Shown piece after piece: positions 1 through 9,800 of a DNA stretch of 64,000 nucleotides. The notes under the pieces are model-generated. The model did not search any database. It had not been told where the DNA came from and worked only from the letters and a program-made list of their open reading frames with translations. Numbering within the stretch: the stretch's first letter is position 1; the number at the start of each line of letters is the position of its first letter. The stretch is from the NCBI GenBank assembly GCA_030041435.1, contig JASHNW010000040.1, positions 91,220 to 155,219 of the forward strand, in the 5' to 3' direction. A program made the position numbers and the translations under genes. Source of the DNA: Acidobacteriaceae bacterium (GTDB taxonomy: Bacteria > Acidobacteriota > Terriglobia > Terriglobales > Acidobacteriaceae).

Positions 1-2076
1 CATCGATTCGATGCGCTGCATTTGCAACTGCTGGTCGAGCACATCCTGCATGGAGTAGAAGCCGGAGAACGGCAGTCCCGGATTGGCGTCGGCGAGCGCG
101 CGCTGCATGCGGGCGGTCAGGCCCGCGATGGGGCCGGAGGTGCGGACGATCCAGGAGGGCTGGAACCACTCGTTCGCCAGGTTCACGATGCGCTGATCGA
201 TCTGCGTGGCGGACACGTAATACAGCGGCTCGGTCGCCAGCGGCGCGCCCTGGGTCATGCCCAGTTGTTTCACCACATCGCCCACTACGCCGACGATCGT
301 GTAGGTGGTTCCTTCGCTTTCAAAGTGACGCCCGATGGGGTTGGTGTCGTAATAAAAGACACGCCCGAAGTCGGCGTTGACCACAGCTACCGGCTGCGAT
401 GTCGCGGTGTCGCTGTCGCGAATGGCGCGGCCGCTGCGGATGGGGATGCGCAGCGTCTCGAAAAAGCCGGGCGTAACCCACGTCTCGCTCGAGCCGTACT
501 CGTAGCCGGCGCGCTTGCCATCGAGAATGCGCAGGCTGTCGTTGAGGCCGCGCTCGTAGGGCAGGCTGAGCGCAACCGCGGCGTTCTCGACGCCGGGAAT
601 CCGGCGCATGGCATCGAGGCTGGTGCGCAGCAGGGCATGGAAAGCCGCCGCATTGTGGTAGCGGGCATCGTCCAGCGAGGCTTTGGCGGTCATCACATTG
701 TGGCCGTCGAAGCCGGCGGGCAGAGATTCCAGATGGGCGATGGTCCGCACCAGCAGGCCGGCGCCTGCCAGCAGGACGACGGTGAGAGCGACTTCGGCGG
801 CGATGAGCGCCTGGCGCACGCGGCCCGATCCGCCCGCCACCGTGCGGGTTCCCGCGGCAATGGAGCTGCGCAGGTCGACGCGGCGCGTCTCCAGCGCGGG
901 CAGCGCGCCGAAGAACAGGCTGGCGAGCACTGCGGCGCCCATCGCGAAGGCCAGCACGCGGCCATCGAGCGCGAAACCGCCGATGGGAATCATGAAGTCC
1001 GGGAGCAGGTTCTTCATCACCGGGAAGAGGCCGAGAGCCACGGCCAGCCCGGCGGCTCCGCCGGCGAGCGCGAGCACCAGGTTTTCGATCCACAGCTGGC
1101 GCAGAATGCGCACACGCGATGCGCCCAGCGCCAGGCGGGTCGCGATCTCCGGCGTGCGCCGATGAATGCGCGCCAGCATGAGCCCGGCGAGGTTGGCGCA
1201 GGCGATGAGGAGGATGAATGCAACGGCCAGCATCAGCGCCTGGGTCTGCTGCTTCATGGCGCTGCCCGCGTAGGCATGCAGGAGGCTGGGGAAATACCAG
1301 ACGTTCTCTTTGGCCAGGTTGGTATTGCGCGGCGGCGGCATATGCGCCAGCTGCGCGCGCACCTGGGCCCACGTGGCGCCGGGCTTCAGCCGCATGAGGA
1401 TGAGGCAGTTGTTGCCCACGCACACGCCATGCGGATCGTCGGGCATGAGCGGCGTCCACACGTCGGCGGGGTTCGGCATCTGCGCGCCCTGCGGCAGCAC
1501 ACCCACCACGGTGTAGGGTGCGCCCTTCAGCATAATCTGCTGGCCAAGAATCTTCGGGTCCCGATGGAACGTGGTGCGCCACAACGCGTAGCTCAGCACC
1601 GCGGCATTGCCTGCGTCCGGGCGATCTTCGTCTTCGGTGAAGCCGCGCCCGAGCAGCGGCTCAATGCCGATGACCTGAAAGTAGTGGGCGGAAACCCGCG
1701 CTCCATGCACGTAGCTGGTCGCGCCGCCCTGCGCAGCGCCGGCCTCGAGATTCACGCCTTCGGAGTCTCCGAACGCGTCGCCCCCGATGGCCGCTGTCAC
1801 GCCGGGAACACCCTGCTGGACTGCGCGCCAGGTTGCGTTGTCGGATGAGTCGTCGTCTTCGAAGTTCGCGGGGTTGCCCTTCAATTCCTGGTGCGACTCG
1901 AGCACCGCGAGCCGCTCGGGATGCGGATAGGGCAGGCTGCGCAGCAGGAACCCATCCAGCATGCTGAAGACCGCGGTATTGGCACCGATGGCCAGGGCGA
2001 GGGTGACCACGACGGCGGCTGCGAATCCTGGACTCCTGCCGAGCTGGCGCAAGGCGAAGCGAAGATCTTCGACCAT
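1..2076 (-). CDS. ADOP-family ABC transporter permease, 3' end cut by window edge
   Basis: Reading the minus strand from the ATG at 2076 gives 692 codons with no stop before base 1, so the C-terminus lies outside the window. The start MVEDLRFALRQLGRSPGF is the typical short cytoplasmic leader of acidobacterial duplicated orphan permeases. It is followed by a membrane segment with LALAIGANTAVFSML, a MacB-like periplasmic core (about residues 45-260), a first FtsX block with AFILLIACANLAGLMLAR (about 290-410), and a second periplasmic core. The second FtsX block is mostly missing because of the edge. No ATPase is encoded nearby, as is usual for the family. Substrate unknown. It is last in a run of five same-strand paralogues, 59 bases downstream of the previous gene, so probably co-transcribed. 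Confidence 0.9.
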   Translation of the reverse strand, partial: MVEDLRFALRQLGRSPGFAAAVVVTLALAIGANTAVFSMLDGFLLRSLPYPHPERLAVLESHQELKGNPANFEDDDSSDNATWRAVQQGVPGVTAAIGGDAFGDSEGVNLEAGAAQGGATSYVHGARVSAHYFQVIGIEPLLGRGFTEDEDRPDAGNAAVLSYALWRTTFHRDPKILGQQIMLKGAPYTVVGVLPQGAQMPNPADVWTPLMPDDPHGVCVGNNCLILMRLKPGATWAQVRAQLAHMPPPRNTNLAKENVWYFPSLLHAYAGSAMKQQTQALMLAVAFILLIACANLAGLMLARIHRRTPEIATRLALGASRVRILRQLWIENLVLALAGGAAGLAVALGLFPVMKNLLPDFMIPIGGFALDGRVLAFAMGAAVLASLFFGALPALETRRVDLRSSIAAGTRTVAGGSGRVRQALIAAEVALTVVLLAGAGLLVRTIAHLESLPAGFDGHNVMTAKASLDDARYHNAAAFHALLRTSLDAMRRIPGVENAAVALSLPYERGLNDSLRILDGKRAGYEYGSSETWVTPGFFETLRIPIRSGRAIRDSDTATSQPVAVVNADFGRVFYYDTNPIGRHFESEGTTYTIVGVVGDVVKQLGMTQGAPLATEPLYYVSATQIDQRIVNLANEWFQPSWIVRTSGPIAGLTARMQRALADANPGLPFSGFYSMQDVLDQQLQMQRIESM

Positions 2077-2135
2077 GCAACCTAATTACGAAGGCCGGCG
2101 CCTGGTTGTTCCCGTTCCACCAGCGATGCGATGCT

Positions 2136-4649
2136 TCACTCCGTCCGCAGCGCCACCATGGGATCCACCGCCGTGGCCCGCTGGGCGGGCAGCGCCGACG
2201 CCATCGTCACCGTCACGGCGGTCAGCGCCACGGCGGCGAGCAGCGTCAGCGGGTCCCACGTGCTCACTCCGTAGAGCTGGCTTTGAAAGAAATGCGCCAG
2301 CCCCACCGTTCCCGGCAGCGCCACCAGCGTGGCGATACCCGCTATCCACGCCATCTCGCGGACGACCAGACCTACGACCTTGCTGCGCGGCGAGCCCAGC
2401 GCGAGGCGCACGCCAATCTCCCGCGTCCGGCTCTGCGTGGAGTAGGCCAGCACACCGTAGAGCCCCACGGCTGCGAGCAGCGCGGCCAGGGCGGCAAAGC
2501 CCAGCGCCAGCATGGCCAGCGCGCGTTCATCCGCCGCAATCATGTCCACCTGCGCCTCCATCGTGCGCAGACTATCCACCACCAGCGTCGGATCGAATTC
2601 GTGCATCGTGAGCTGAATCGGCATCTCCGCCGCTTCCGGATCCTGCAGCGTCCGTACGTATACCTGCACGCCCACCGGATGCTTCATCTGCAAAAACGGC
2701 TGATACACGCCCGGCCCCATCTCCGTCCGCAGGTTGCTGTGCTTCACGTCGCCCACCACGCCGACAATCGTCGTGTCCGCTTTCCTGTTGTTGTCATCTT
2801 CTTCGCCGATCAGCCGCCCCAGCGCGTTCGCCGCCGACCCGTAAAACTGCTTCGCGAACGCCAGATTCACAATCGCGACCTTCGGCGCGTCCACCGCGTC
2901 CGCCACCGTAAAGTCGCGCCCCACCAGCAGCGGTTGCCGGATGGTCGCAAAATACCCCGGCGTCACGTACAGAGATTCGAAGTCATTTCTCTCGCCCTCC
3001 GCAAACTTGTGCCCCTGCACCAGGTATCCGTTCCACTCCGTATCGTTCTCCAGCTCCCCGTCGGTGTTGCCCGCAGCGCTCGTCACACCCGGAATCTTCC
3101 GGATCGCGTCCAGCGCCCCGGTCACAATCCGCGGCGTACGGTCTTCGCCGTAGCCCGAACTCGTCGGATCCAGGTTGAACGTCGCCATATGGCGCGTGTC
3201 GAAGCCCACCGGCTGACTGCGCAGGTTGGTCAGGGTGCGCACAAACAACCCCGCGCCGCCCAGCAGCAGCACGCTCAGAGCGATCTGCACGCCCACCGCG
3301 AGCTTGCGGAAGATCTGAGTCTGGCGCGTCGCCGTTCCGCTGGTCTGGCGCAACGCGCCCGCCAGATCCGGCCGCAGATAGTGCAGCGCCGGCGCAATCG
3401 AGAACAGCACGCTCGTCGCCAGCGCCACGGCCAGGGCAAAGGCCAGCACGCGCCCGTCCAGATGCGCCGAGTACGGCTCGTTGCCCGGCTCCGCGCTCGT
3501 CATCAGCCGCACCAGAATCTGCGCCAGCACCGGCGACAGCGCCAGCCCCGCGGCCGCGCCCAGCGCGCCCAGCACGCCGCCCTCCAGCAGCAGTTGGCGC
3601 ACGATCCGGCTGCTGGTCGCGCCCAGCGCGTAGCGCATGGACATCTCCCGTACCCGCGCCGCCGAGCGCAGCAGCAGCAGCGTCGCCACGTTCAGCCCGC
3701 ACATGGCCAGCAGCAGCCCCGCCATGCTGAGCAGGATCACCAGCGGCGTCTGCAAATCCGCGCGGTTCGGCGAGAAGCCCCGCGAGTCGTCGATCACTTT
3801 GATCGTGGTCTTATCGACAAAGCCCTGGCGGAATTTCGCCGACGCCGTGGGATACAGCTTCACTTCCTCGGCGCGCAGGTCGTGCCACAAGGGCGCGATG
3901 CCTGCCTGCGCCTGCGCAATCGTCACGCCGGGCCTGAGCCGCGCCACGATGGTGAGCCAGATGTTCAGGTGGTTGTCGAGCCGATGGCCGGGCACCGTCC
4001 ACGGCATGGCAACTTCCACCTCGGTCACCGGCAGGAACAGCTTTGGCCGGTAACCGCCGATCGCGGTGCGAAATCTCTCCGGCGCCACGCCCACAATTTG
4101 AAACGGATGGCCGTTGATGGCCAGCGTCTGCCCCAGCACGCTCGGATCGGCGGCAAAATGCGTGCGCCAATAGTCGTAGCTCAGCACCGCAACCGGGTTC
4201 GCGTTCTTCGCCGTCTCATCGGCCGCGGTAAAGAGCCGCCCCCTGAACGGACGGAGCCCCAGCACCTCGAAATAATTCCCGCTCACCAGCTCCGCGTCTT
4301 CGTCTTCCGCCTGGTTGTGCCAGTCCACACCCACGTTCGCGCGCACCGCCGCCAGCATCCCGCTGAATACCTGGTTCCGGTCGCGCAGGTCCTTGTACAT
4401 GGGATACGAGTAGTAGTTCCCGACGTCCCCGCCAAACGAACTCATCGAGCCTGAGAAGCTTCCGTGCCAGTCCATCCGCACCAGTTGCTGCGGATCGGCC
4501 ACCGGCAGCACCCGCAGCAGCACCTGGTCGAACAGCGTGAAGATCGCCGTGGTCGCGCCAATTCCCAGGGCCAGGGTCACAATCGCTGTCACTGCAAAGC
4601 CCCGCGACTTCCTCAGTTGTCGCAACGCGTATTTCAGATCTGCCAGCAT
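2136..4649 (-). CDS. ADOP-family ABC transporter permease
   Basis: Complete 837-residue permease of the acidobacterial duplicated orphan type. Order: leader [18 protein letters not shown], first transmembrane helix ([19 protein letters not shown]), MacB-like periplasmic domain to about residue 260, FtsX block 1 around 290-420 (LLLAMCGLNVATLLLLR; YALGATSSRIVRQLL), second periplasmic domain to about 690, FtsX block 2 to the end (LLAAVGLYGVLAYS; EIGVRLALGSPRSK; final ALPAQRATAVDPMVALRTE). The ATG at 4649 has a GGAG about 8 bases upstream. MacB-type permeases act in the inner membrane in efflux or mechanotransmission with a partner ATPase; none is visible here, so function and substrate stay unknown. 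Fourth gene of the five-gene run. Confidence 0.93.
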   Translation of the reverse strand: MLADLKYALRQLRKSRGFAVTAIVTLALGIGATTAIFTLFDQVLLRVLPVADPQQLVRMDWHGSFSGSMSSFGGDVGNYYSYPMYKDLRDRNQVFSGMLAAVRANVGVDWHNQAEDEDAELVSGNYFEVLGLRPFRGRLFTAADETAKNANPVAVLSYDYWRTHFAADPSVLGQTLAINGHPFQIVGVAPERFRTAIGGYRPKLFLPVTEVEVAMPWTVPGHRLDNHLNIWLTIVARLRPGVTIAQAQAGIAPLWHDLRAEEVKLYPTASAKFRQGFVDKTTIKVIDDSRGFSPNRADLQTPLVILLSMAGLLLAMCGLNVATLLLLRSAARVREMSMRYALGATSSRIVRQLLLEGGVLGALGAAAGLALSPVLAQILVRLMTSAEPGNEPYSAHLDGRVLAFALAVALATSVLFSIAPALHYLRPDLAGALRQTSGTATRQTQIFRKLAVGVQIALSVLLLGGAGLFVRTLTNLRSQPVGFDTRHMATFNLDPTSSGYGEDRTPRIVTGALDAIRKIPGVTSAAGNTDGELENDTEWNGYLVQGHKFAEGERNDFESLYVTPGYFATIRQPLLVGRDFTVADAVDAPKVAIVNLAFAKQFYGSAANALGRLIGEEDDNNRKADTTIVGVVGDVKHSNLRTEMGPGVYQPFLQMKHPVGVQVYVRTLQDPEAAEMPIQLTMHEFDPTLVVDSLRTMEAQVDMIAADERALAMLALGFAALAALLAAVGLYGVLAYSTQSRTREIGVRLALGSPRSKVVGLVVREMAWIAGIATLVALPGTVGLAHFFQSQLYGVSTWDPLTLLAAVALTAVTVTMASALPAQRATAVDPMVALRTE

Positions 4650-4686
4650 CCGTCTTTCTCCGTGCCTTTCCCGGCCTTCCGTCCTT

Positions 4687-4770
4687 CGCTGACTCGCTAA
4701 CTTGCCGACCCGCTGATTCGCTAACCGCTTCTTAGCTAACCAGCTCTCAGCCGACCGCTTCTTAGCCTCT
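4687..4770. repeat. Degenerate 15-bp tandem repeat in permease spacer
   Basis: Read on the plus strand, the spacer holds five approximate copies of a 15-base unit: CGCTGACTCGCTAAC (4687-4701), a 9-base interruption, CGCTGATTCGCTAAC (4711-4725), CGCTTCTTAGCTAAC (4726-4740), CAGCTCTCAGCCGAC (4741-4755) and CGCTTCTTAGCCTCT (4756-4770). The array stops exactly at the stop codon of the permease gene at 4771. It fills most of the longest gap (121 bases) in the permease run. No function is evident. Confidence 0.7.
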
Positions 4771-7248
4771 TCATTCGTTCCGCAGCGCCACCATCGGCTC
4801 CAGGCTCGCCGCCCGTCGCGCCGGCAGCCACGCCGCCAGCAGCGCTACCAACAGCACGCCTGTGCCCGCCAATGTCAGGCTCACCGGGTCGTGCACCGGC
4901 AGTTTGTACACCATCGACGCCATCACCTTCGACCCGAACCATGCCAGCGGCAATCCCACCGCCAGCCCGGAGGCCACCAGCACGAGGCTCTCGCGCAGGA
5001 TCATCCACAGCACGCGTCCCCGCTCCGCGCCCAGCGCCATGCGCACGCCAATCTCCGTCACGCGCCGGTTCACGCGATACGCGAGCGTCCCATACAGCCC
5101 CACCGCCACCAGCAGCGCCGCCAGCGCGCCGAAGAAGCCGCCCAGCCGCGCAAACAGCGCCGGCATCGCGTAGGTCTCCGCGAACTCCACCGACAGCACC
5201 TGCGGATCCTGCCCCGGCGCATTCGGATCCAGATCCCGCACGATGCGCCGCGCCCCCGGCAGGAGCGCCATCGGATCGCCCGACGTCCGCACCTCCACGT
5301 CCATCGCCCCAATCGAGTCTGTCTGCTGATAGCTGTACCAGGCCATCGCCACTGGCTCCTCGTCCACTGACGAATACTTGTTGTCCTTCACCATCCCCAC
5401 AATCAAAATCGGATGTTTCGGACTACCCAGCGTGTGTCCCACCGGCGAGCGTCCCTGCAGGTACCGCTGCGCCAGCGTCTCGTTCACCACCGCCACGCGC
5501 GCCGCCTTCTGCGTGTCGGCCGCCGTGATCCCGCGCCCCGCCACAATTGGTATTCCCAGCGTCTCGAAAAACTCCGGTCCCACGTCGTTGCTGCGCAGGT
5601 CGTTCTTCCCGTCGTCCCACAAATACACATGCCCGTCGATCGCCAGTTCATTGTTGTCGCTCCACGTCGATCCCGGACGGTTCCCCGCCACCGTCGCCGA
5701 CCGCACTCCCGGCAGCGCCCGCAGCCGGTCCGTCAGTTGCGTGTAGAACGCCAGCGTCTGCGCATAATTACTCGGCCCCACCGGATGCGCGCCGAACGCC
5801 AGCACCTTGTCCGCCTGCATCCCCAGGTCGATCGTCTGGTAATTCCACAGCGTGCGGATCAGTAGCCCCGCGGCAAACAACAGCGCCACGCAAAACGCCA
5901 TCTGCGCGGCGATCAGCGCCTTCCCCGTCAGCACGCGGCTGCGGCTCTCGGTCGCCTGCGCGCCCCCGGAGCGCATGGCCTGCAGCACCGACGCGCCCGT
6001 CGCGGCCCGCAGCGGAGCCAGCCCGAACACCAGTGCCGCCACGCTCGACACTGCCAGCGTGAAGCCCAGCACCGTCGCGTCCGGTGCAAGGCTCACTTCG
6101 ATGCCCGACCACACGCCCAGCCAGTGCGTCGCCTCCACGGCAAACCCCCAGCCCAGCGGCGCGCCCGCGCCCACCAGCGCCACGCTCTCCGTCATCAGTT
6201 GCCGGAAGATCGGCACCCTTCCTGCGCCCAGCGCCATGCGCATGGCAAACTCGCGCTGCCGCGCCGCATTCCGCGCCGCCAGCAGCATGGCAATATTCAC
6301 GCAGGCAATCAACAGCACCAGCGCCACCATACCCATCAGCACGCGCAGTCCGTCTTTATAGCCATGCGCCGCCGTGCCCAGCCCACGCGCCGGAACCATC
6401 GTGAGCGTCAGCGGGGGCTGCGTGCCCTGCGCATTCTCCGCGCTCACCGTCTCCACTGCCGCCCGCGCAAACAGCGGATTCATCCGCGCGAGCGCCTGGG
6501 CCTCGGTCACTCCCGGCTTCAGCCGCACAATCAGCATCAGGTTCCACCAGTTGGGATCGCCGTAGAGAGTTCGCTGATTGCCCGGCTCCGGGATACCCCA
6601 CGCATTCAGGTCGTGCCGGCTCTGCAGCGGCACCCACAGGTCTGTCGTCACCCCGTTCGGATCCACCCCCTCGAAGCGCGGCGCCGCCACGCCCACCACC
6701 GTCATGGGCACGCCGTTCACGTAGATCGCCTGGCCGATCACCTTCGGGTCGCGCTCGAACCGCCGCGTCCAGTAGCCGTAGCTCAGAACTGCCGCCGGCG
6801 TGTGCTTGTCTTCATCCGCCGGCCCAAATCCCTGCCCCGCGGCCATCCCCACGCCCAGTGCGGAAAAGAAATTCCCGCTCACCTCATCGGCCTGCACCTC
6901 TTCCGGCGTGTCGCCCACCCGCACTCCCGTCTTCGCAAACGAGAGCGGCACGTACGCAATCACATCGGAAAACGCGCTCCTGGCCGCGCGCAGCCGGTTA
7001 TATACGTTGATCCCGAACGTCAGCGCCGGATCGCCCGTGTCGCCCACCCCATTCGGCATGTTTTGGTGTGTCAGATAGTAGAGTTGCTGCGGCTGCTGCA
7101 CCGGCAGCGTGCGCAGCAGCACGGCATTCATCGTGCTGAAGATCGCGGTGTTGGCGCCGATCCCCAGGGCCAGCGTCACAATCGCCGTCACTGCAAAGCC
7201 CGGCGACTTCCGCAATTGCCGCAATGCGTACTTCAGATCACCGAACAT
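4771..7248 (-). CDS. ADOP-family ABC transporter permease
   Basis: Permease of 825 residues from the ATG at 7248; a GTG nine bases further upstream (7257) is in frame and could also serve. Leader [18 protein letters not shown], helix 1 ([19 protein letters not shown]), periplasmic domain 1, FtsX block 1 (ALVLLIACVNIAMLLAAR; FAMRMALGAGRVPIFRQLM) at about 310-420, periplasmic domain 2, and FtsX block 2 ([35 protein letters not shown]) closing with LEPMVALRNE. Length and both repeats agree with the family. Third gene in the run, 39 bases after the preceding gene's stop. Inner-membrane protein; substrate not inferable, ATPase absent. Confidence 0.93.
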   Translation of the reverse strand: MFGDLKYALRQLRKSPGFAVTAIVTLALGIGANTAIFSTMNAVLLRTLPVQQPQQLYYLTHQNMPNGVGDTGDPALTFGINVYNRLRAARSAFSDVIAYVPLSFAKTGVRVGDTPEEVQADEVSGNFFSALGVGMAAGQGFGPADEDKHTPAAVLSYGYWTRRFERDPKVIGQAIYVNGVPMTVVGVAAPRFEGVDPNGVTTDLWVPLQSRHDLNAWGIPEPGNQRTLYGDPNWWNLMLIVRLKPGVTEAQALARMNPLFARAAVETVSAENAQGTQPPLTLTMVPARGLGTAAHGYKDGLRVLMGMVALVLLIACVNIAMLLAARNAARQREFAMRMALGAGRVPIFRQLMTESVALVGAGAPLGWGFAVEATHWLGVWSGIEVSLAPDATVLGFTLAVSSVAALVFGLAPLRAATGASVLQAMRSGGAQATESRSRVLTGKALIAAQMAFCVALLFAAGLLIRTLWNYQTIDLGMQADKVLAFGAHPVGPSNYAQTLAFYTQLTDRLRALPGVRSATVAGNRPGSTWSDNNELAIDGHVYLWDDGKNDLRSNDVGPEFFETLGIPIVAGRGITAADTQKAARVAVVNETLAQRYLQGRSPVGHTLGSPKHPILIVGMVKDNKYSSVDEEPVAMAWYSYQQTDSIGAMDVEVRTSGDPMALLPGARRIVRDLDPNAPGQDPQVLSVEFAETYAMPALFARLGGFFGALAALLVAVGLYGTLAYRVNRRVTEIGVRMALGAERGRVLWMILRESLVLVASGLAVGLPLAWFGSKVMASMVYKLPVHDPVSLTLAGTGVLLVALLAAWLPARRAASLEPMVALRNE

Positions 7249-7296
7249 ATCTGTCACACTCTCTGTTACAAACCTCGTTGTACTGCCGGCTGCCTG

Positions 7297-9744
7297 TCAC
7301 TCGCTCCTGAGCGCCTGCATGGGCTCCACGCCGGCGGCGCGGCCGGCGGGGACCAGGCAGGCGGCGACGCCGACCGCTGCCAGCAGAATTACCGCAACCG
7401 CGGCGATGCCCGGGTTATAGGGGCTCACCTCGAAGAGCAGGCTGCTTACGAGCCGCGCCAGTCCGAATGCAACGGCCATGCCCGCAACTGCGCCGACGAG
7501 GACCGGGAGCAGGCCGTCGCGCAGGACGAGCCGATAGATATTTCCGCGCTGCGCGCCCAGCGCCAGACGCAGGCCGATCTCGCGCTGCCGCTGCACGACG
7601 GAATAGGTGACCACACCATAGACGCCCAGCCCCGCCAGCAGCAGGGCGCTGGCCGCGAAGAGCAGAAGCAGATCCATTTCGAAGCGGCGGCTGGCCACCG
7701 AATCGGCCACCAGCCCACCCAGGGCGCGCACTTCGGGCACGGGCACGCCGGCGTCGACGCTCCAGATGGTCCTGCGGATTGCGTCCGCCATCATGGCGGG
7801 GTCCTGCCGCGTGCGCACTGCTAACCCCGCGTCTTCATCGCAGCGGAACCAGTAGGGCACATAGACGATCATGGGATCGGCCTTCGCCAGCGTCACCGTG
7901 CGCGCATTCGCCACCACCCCCACCACGGTGAAGGGAGGCTCACCGGTCGCACCTGCGCGCTGGAAATGCTCGCCGAGAGGATTCCGGCCATGCCACAGCG
8001 TCTGCGCGGTTAATTCCGTGATGACGGCATCGTTTGCTCCCCAGTCGCTCGAGCTGAAGAGCCGCCCCTCGACCAGGCGCAGGTGAATCGCCTCGAAATA
8101 CCCAGGGCTCACCCAGCGAAACTGCTCCAGGGGCAGGGCCGTCCACGGACGCGTATCGCCGGGCAACTGCGCCATGTCGCCCCAGGCATCGCCGGAGAGG
8201 GGCAGGGCGTTCGTCACCGCCGCATGCTCCACGCCGGGCAGCGCGTTCAGCCTGGCCAGCACCTCTTTGTAGAAGGCGGCCCGCTGCTGCTTGTTCGTGT
8301 AGGTCCCCTGGGGCAGCTCAATGCGCGCCGTCATGGTGCGCTCGGCATCGAACCCGCGATCGACGCGCATCAGCCTGATCATGCTGGCCGTGAGCAGGCC
8401 GGTCATGAGCAGCAGCGCCACGCTCACGGCCACTTCGACAGCCACCAGCACGCGGCGCATCCGGCGGGCGCCGCGCGGTTCGCTGGCGAGGCGCGATTCG
8501 CTGTGCAGCACTTCCTGGGGAGGGGTGCGGGAGCCCATCCATGCCGGCGCGGCGCCGGCAAGCAGGATGGCCAGCAACGCCAGCAGCAGCGCGCATCCCG
8601 CGCCGGCCCAGTCCAGATGCAGCGGGCCGCGAAAATCGAGGGCGGGCGGCAAATAGCGCTGCATGGCCGGCACCAGCGAGGTTGCCAGCAGAATGCCCAG
8701 CCCGCCGCCGACGCAGGCCAGCACCACGGTTTCGCGCAGACCCAGGCGCAGCAGCTCCGCGCGGCTCGCGCCCAGCGCCGCCGCCACCGCCATCTGCCGC
8801 CGCTGCCCGGCTGCCCGCGCCAACAGCAGGTTGGCGATGTTCACGCATCCCACCAGCAGCAGGCCGGCCACGGCGGCCAGCAAAATCGTGAGCGGCTCCT
8901 GGTTGCTTCCCACCAGCTCCTGCTGCCACGGGGTGAGCACCGCGGACAAAGTCGACTTCTCGTCCGGAGGCAGGCTGGCCGCAATGGCATGCTGCTCGGC
9001 GTCCAGCTCCGCATTCGCCGCCGCAATCGTCACGCCCGGCTTGAGACGCGCGAGCCCGAAGTAATTCAGGTCTCCCATCGTCTCTTCCAGCAGGTCTTTC
9101 GAGAACGCTATGGGAACCACCAGCCCCAGCGGCGCTTCCCTGCTCGTAAAGGTGTCGGCCATGGTCTCCACCGGGGGCATGTGGAACGACTCCGGCATTA
9201 CGCCCACCACGGTGTAGGGATAGCCATTCAGCGTGACGGTCTTGCCCACAATGGCGGGGTCCCTGCCGAACTGCTCGCGCCACAGGTCGTAGAGCAACAC
9301 GGCTACATGCTCGTGCCCGGGCTGCGCTTCTGCCGGCGTGAAGGCGCGGCCGAGCTGCGGCTGCACATCGAGAACAGAGAAAATTCCCGGCGTGGCGGCG
9401 AGCACATCCACCTGCAGGGGACGCCCCTGCGCGCCGAGCGGCAGCGCGTATTCCTCCATCACCGCCATGGCGGCGAAGCTGCGGCTGTGCTGCTGCCAGA
9501 AGGTAAAGTGATTGGCGCTCACGGGCAGGGTGGGATACATGTTGGCCCACTCCGCCACCTTTTCATAAACCGTCACCAGGCGGCCGGGCTGCGCGAAGGG
9601 CAGGGGGCGCAGCATCGCGTCGTACACCAGGGTGAAGATCGCGGTGGTGGCGCCGATGCCCAGGGCGAGGGTCAGGACGGCGGTGAGCGCAAAACCCGGC
9701 GACTTCCGCAACTGCCGGACGGCGTACTTCAGATCGGCCAGCAT
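7297..9744 (-). CDS. ADOP-family ABC transporter permease
   Basis: Complete 815-residue permease with leader [18 protein letters not shown] and helix 1 [19 protein letters not shown]. The first FtsX block ([37 protein letters not shown]) lies near 280-390, and the second near 690-815 ([37 protein letters not shown]; end [11 protein letters not shown]). Two MacB-like periplasmic cores separate them. A GGAGG sits about 11 bases upstream of the ATG at 9744. Periplasmic core 1 lacks close identity to its neighbours apart from the typical [17 protein letters not shown] motif, so the paralogues are diverged rather than recent copies. Second in the run. Confidence 0.93.
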   Translation of the reverse strand: MLADLKYAVRQLRKSPGFALTAVLTLALGIGATTAIFTLVYDAMLRPLPFAQPGRLVTVYEKVAEWANMYPTLPVSANHFTFWQQHSRSFAAMAVMEEYALPLGAQGRPLQVDVLAATPGIFSVLDVQPQLGRAFTPAEAQPGHEHVAVLLYDLWREQFGRDPAIVGKTVTLNGYPYTVVGVMPESFHMPPVETMADTFTSREAPLGLVVPIAFSKDLLEETMGDLNYFGLARLKPGVTIAAANAELDAEQHAIAASLPPDEKSTLSAVLTPWQQELVGSNQEPLTILLAAVAGLLLVGCVNIANLLLARAAGQRRQMAVAAALGASRAELLRLGLRETVVLACVGGGLGILLATSLVPAMQRYLPPALDFRGPLHLDWAGAGCALLLALLAILLAGAAPAWMGSRTPPQEVLHSESRLASEPRGARRMRRVLVAVEVAVSVALLLMTGLLTASMIRLMRVDRGFDAERTMTARIELPQGTYTNKQQRAAFYKEVLARLNALPGVEHAAVTNALPLSGDAWGDMAQLPGDTRPWTALPLEQFRWVSPGYFEAIHLRLVEGRLFSSSDWGANDAVITELTAQTLWHGRNPLGEHFQRAGATGEPPFTVVGVVANARTVTLAKADPMIVYVPYWFRCDEDAGLAVRTRQDPAMMADAIRRTIWSVDAGVPVPEVRALGGLVADSVASRRFEMDLLLLFAASALLLAGLGVYGVVTYSVVQRQREIGLRLALGAQRGNIYRLVLRDGLLPVLVGAVAGMAVAFGLARLVSSLLFEVSPYNPGIAAVAVILLAAVGVAACLVPAGRAAGVEPMQALRSE

Positions 9745-9800
9745 AGTATGTCGCAGCCTCCGTTACATCATCTCCGGCTCTGCTCCCCGAGCGACTGCCG

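Noticed and set aside
22..1848. Open plus-strand frame of 608 codons
   Set aside because: It lies antisense to a clear permease gene and its Arg/His/Gln-rich product is typical of a shadow frame in G+C-rich DNA.
2106..4454. Open plus-strand frame of 782 codons
   Set aside because: Antisense to a permease with family motifs throughout; the product has no recognisable domain.
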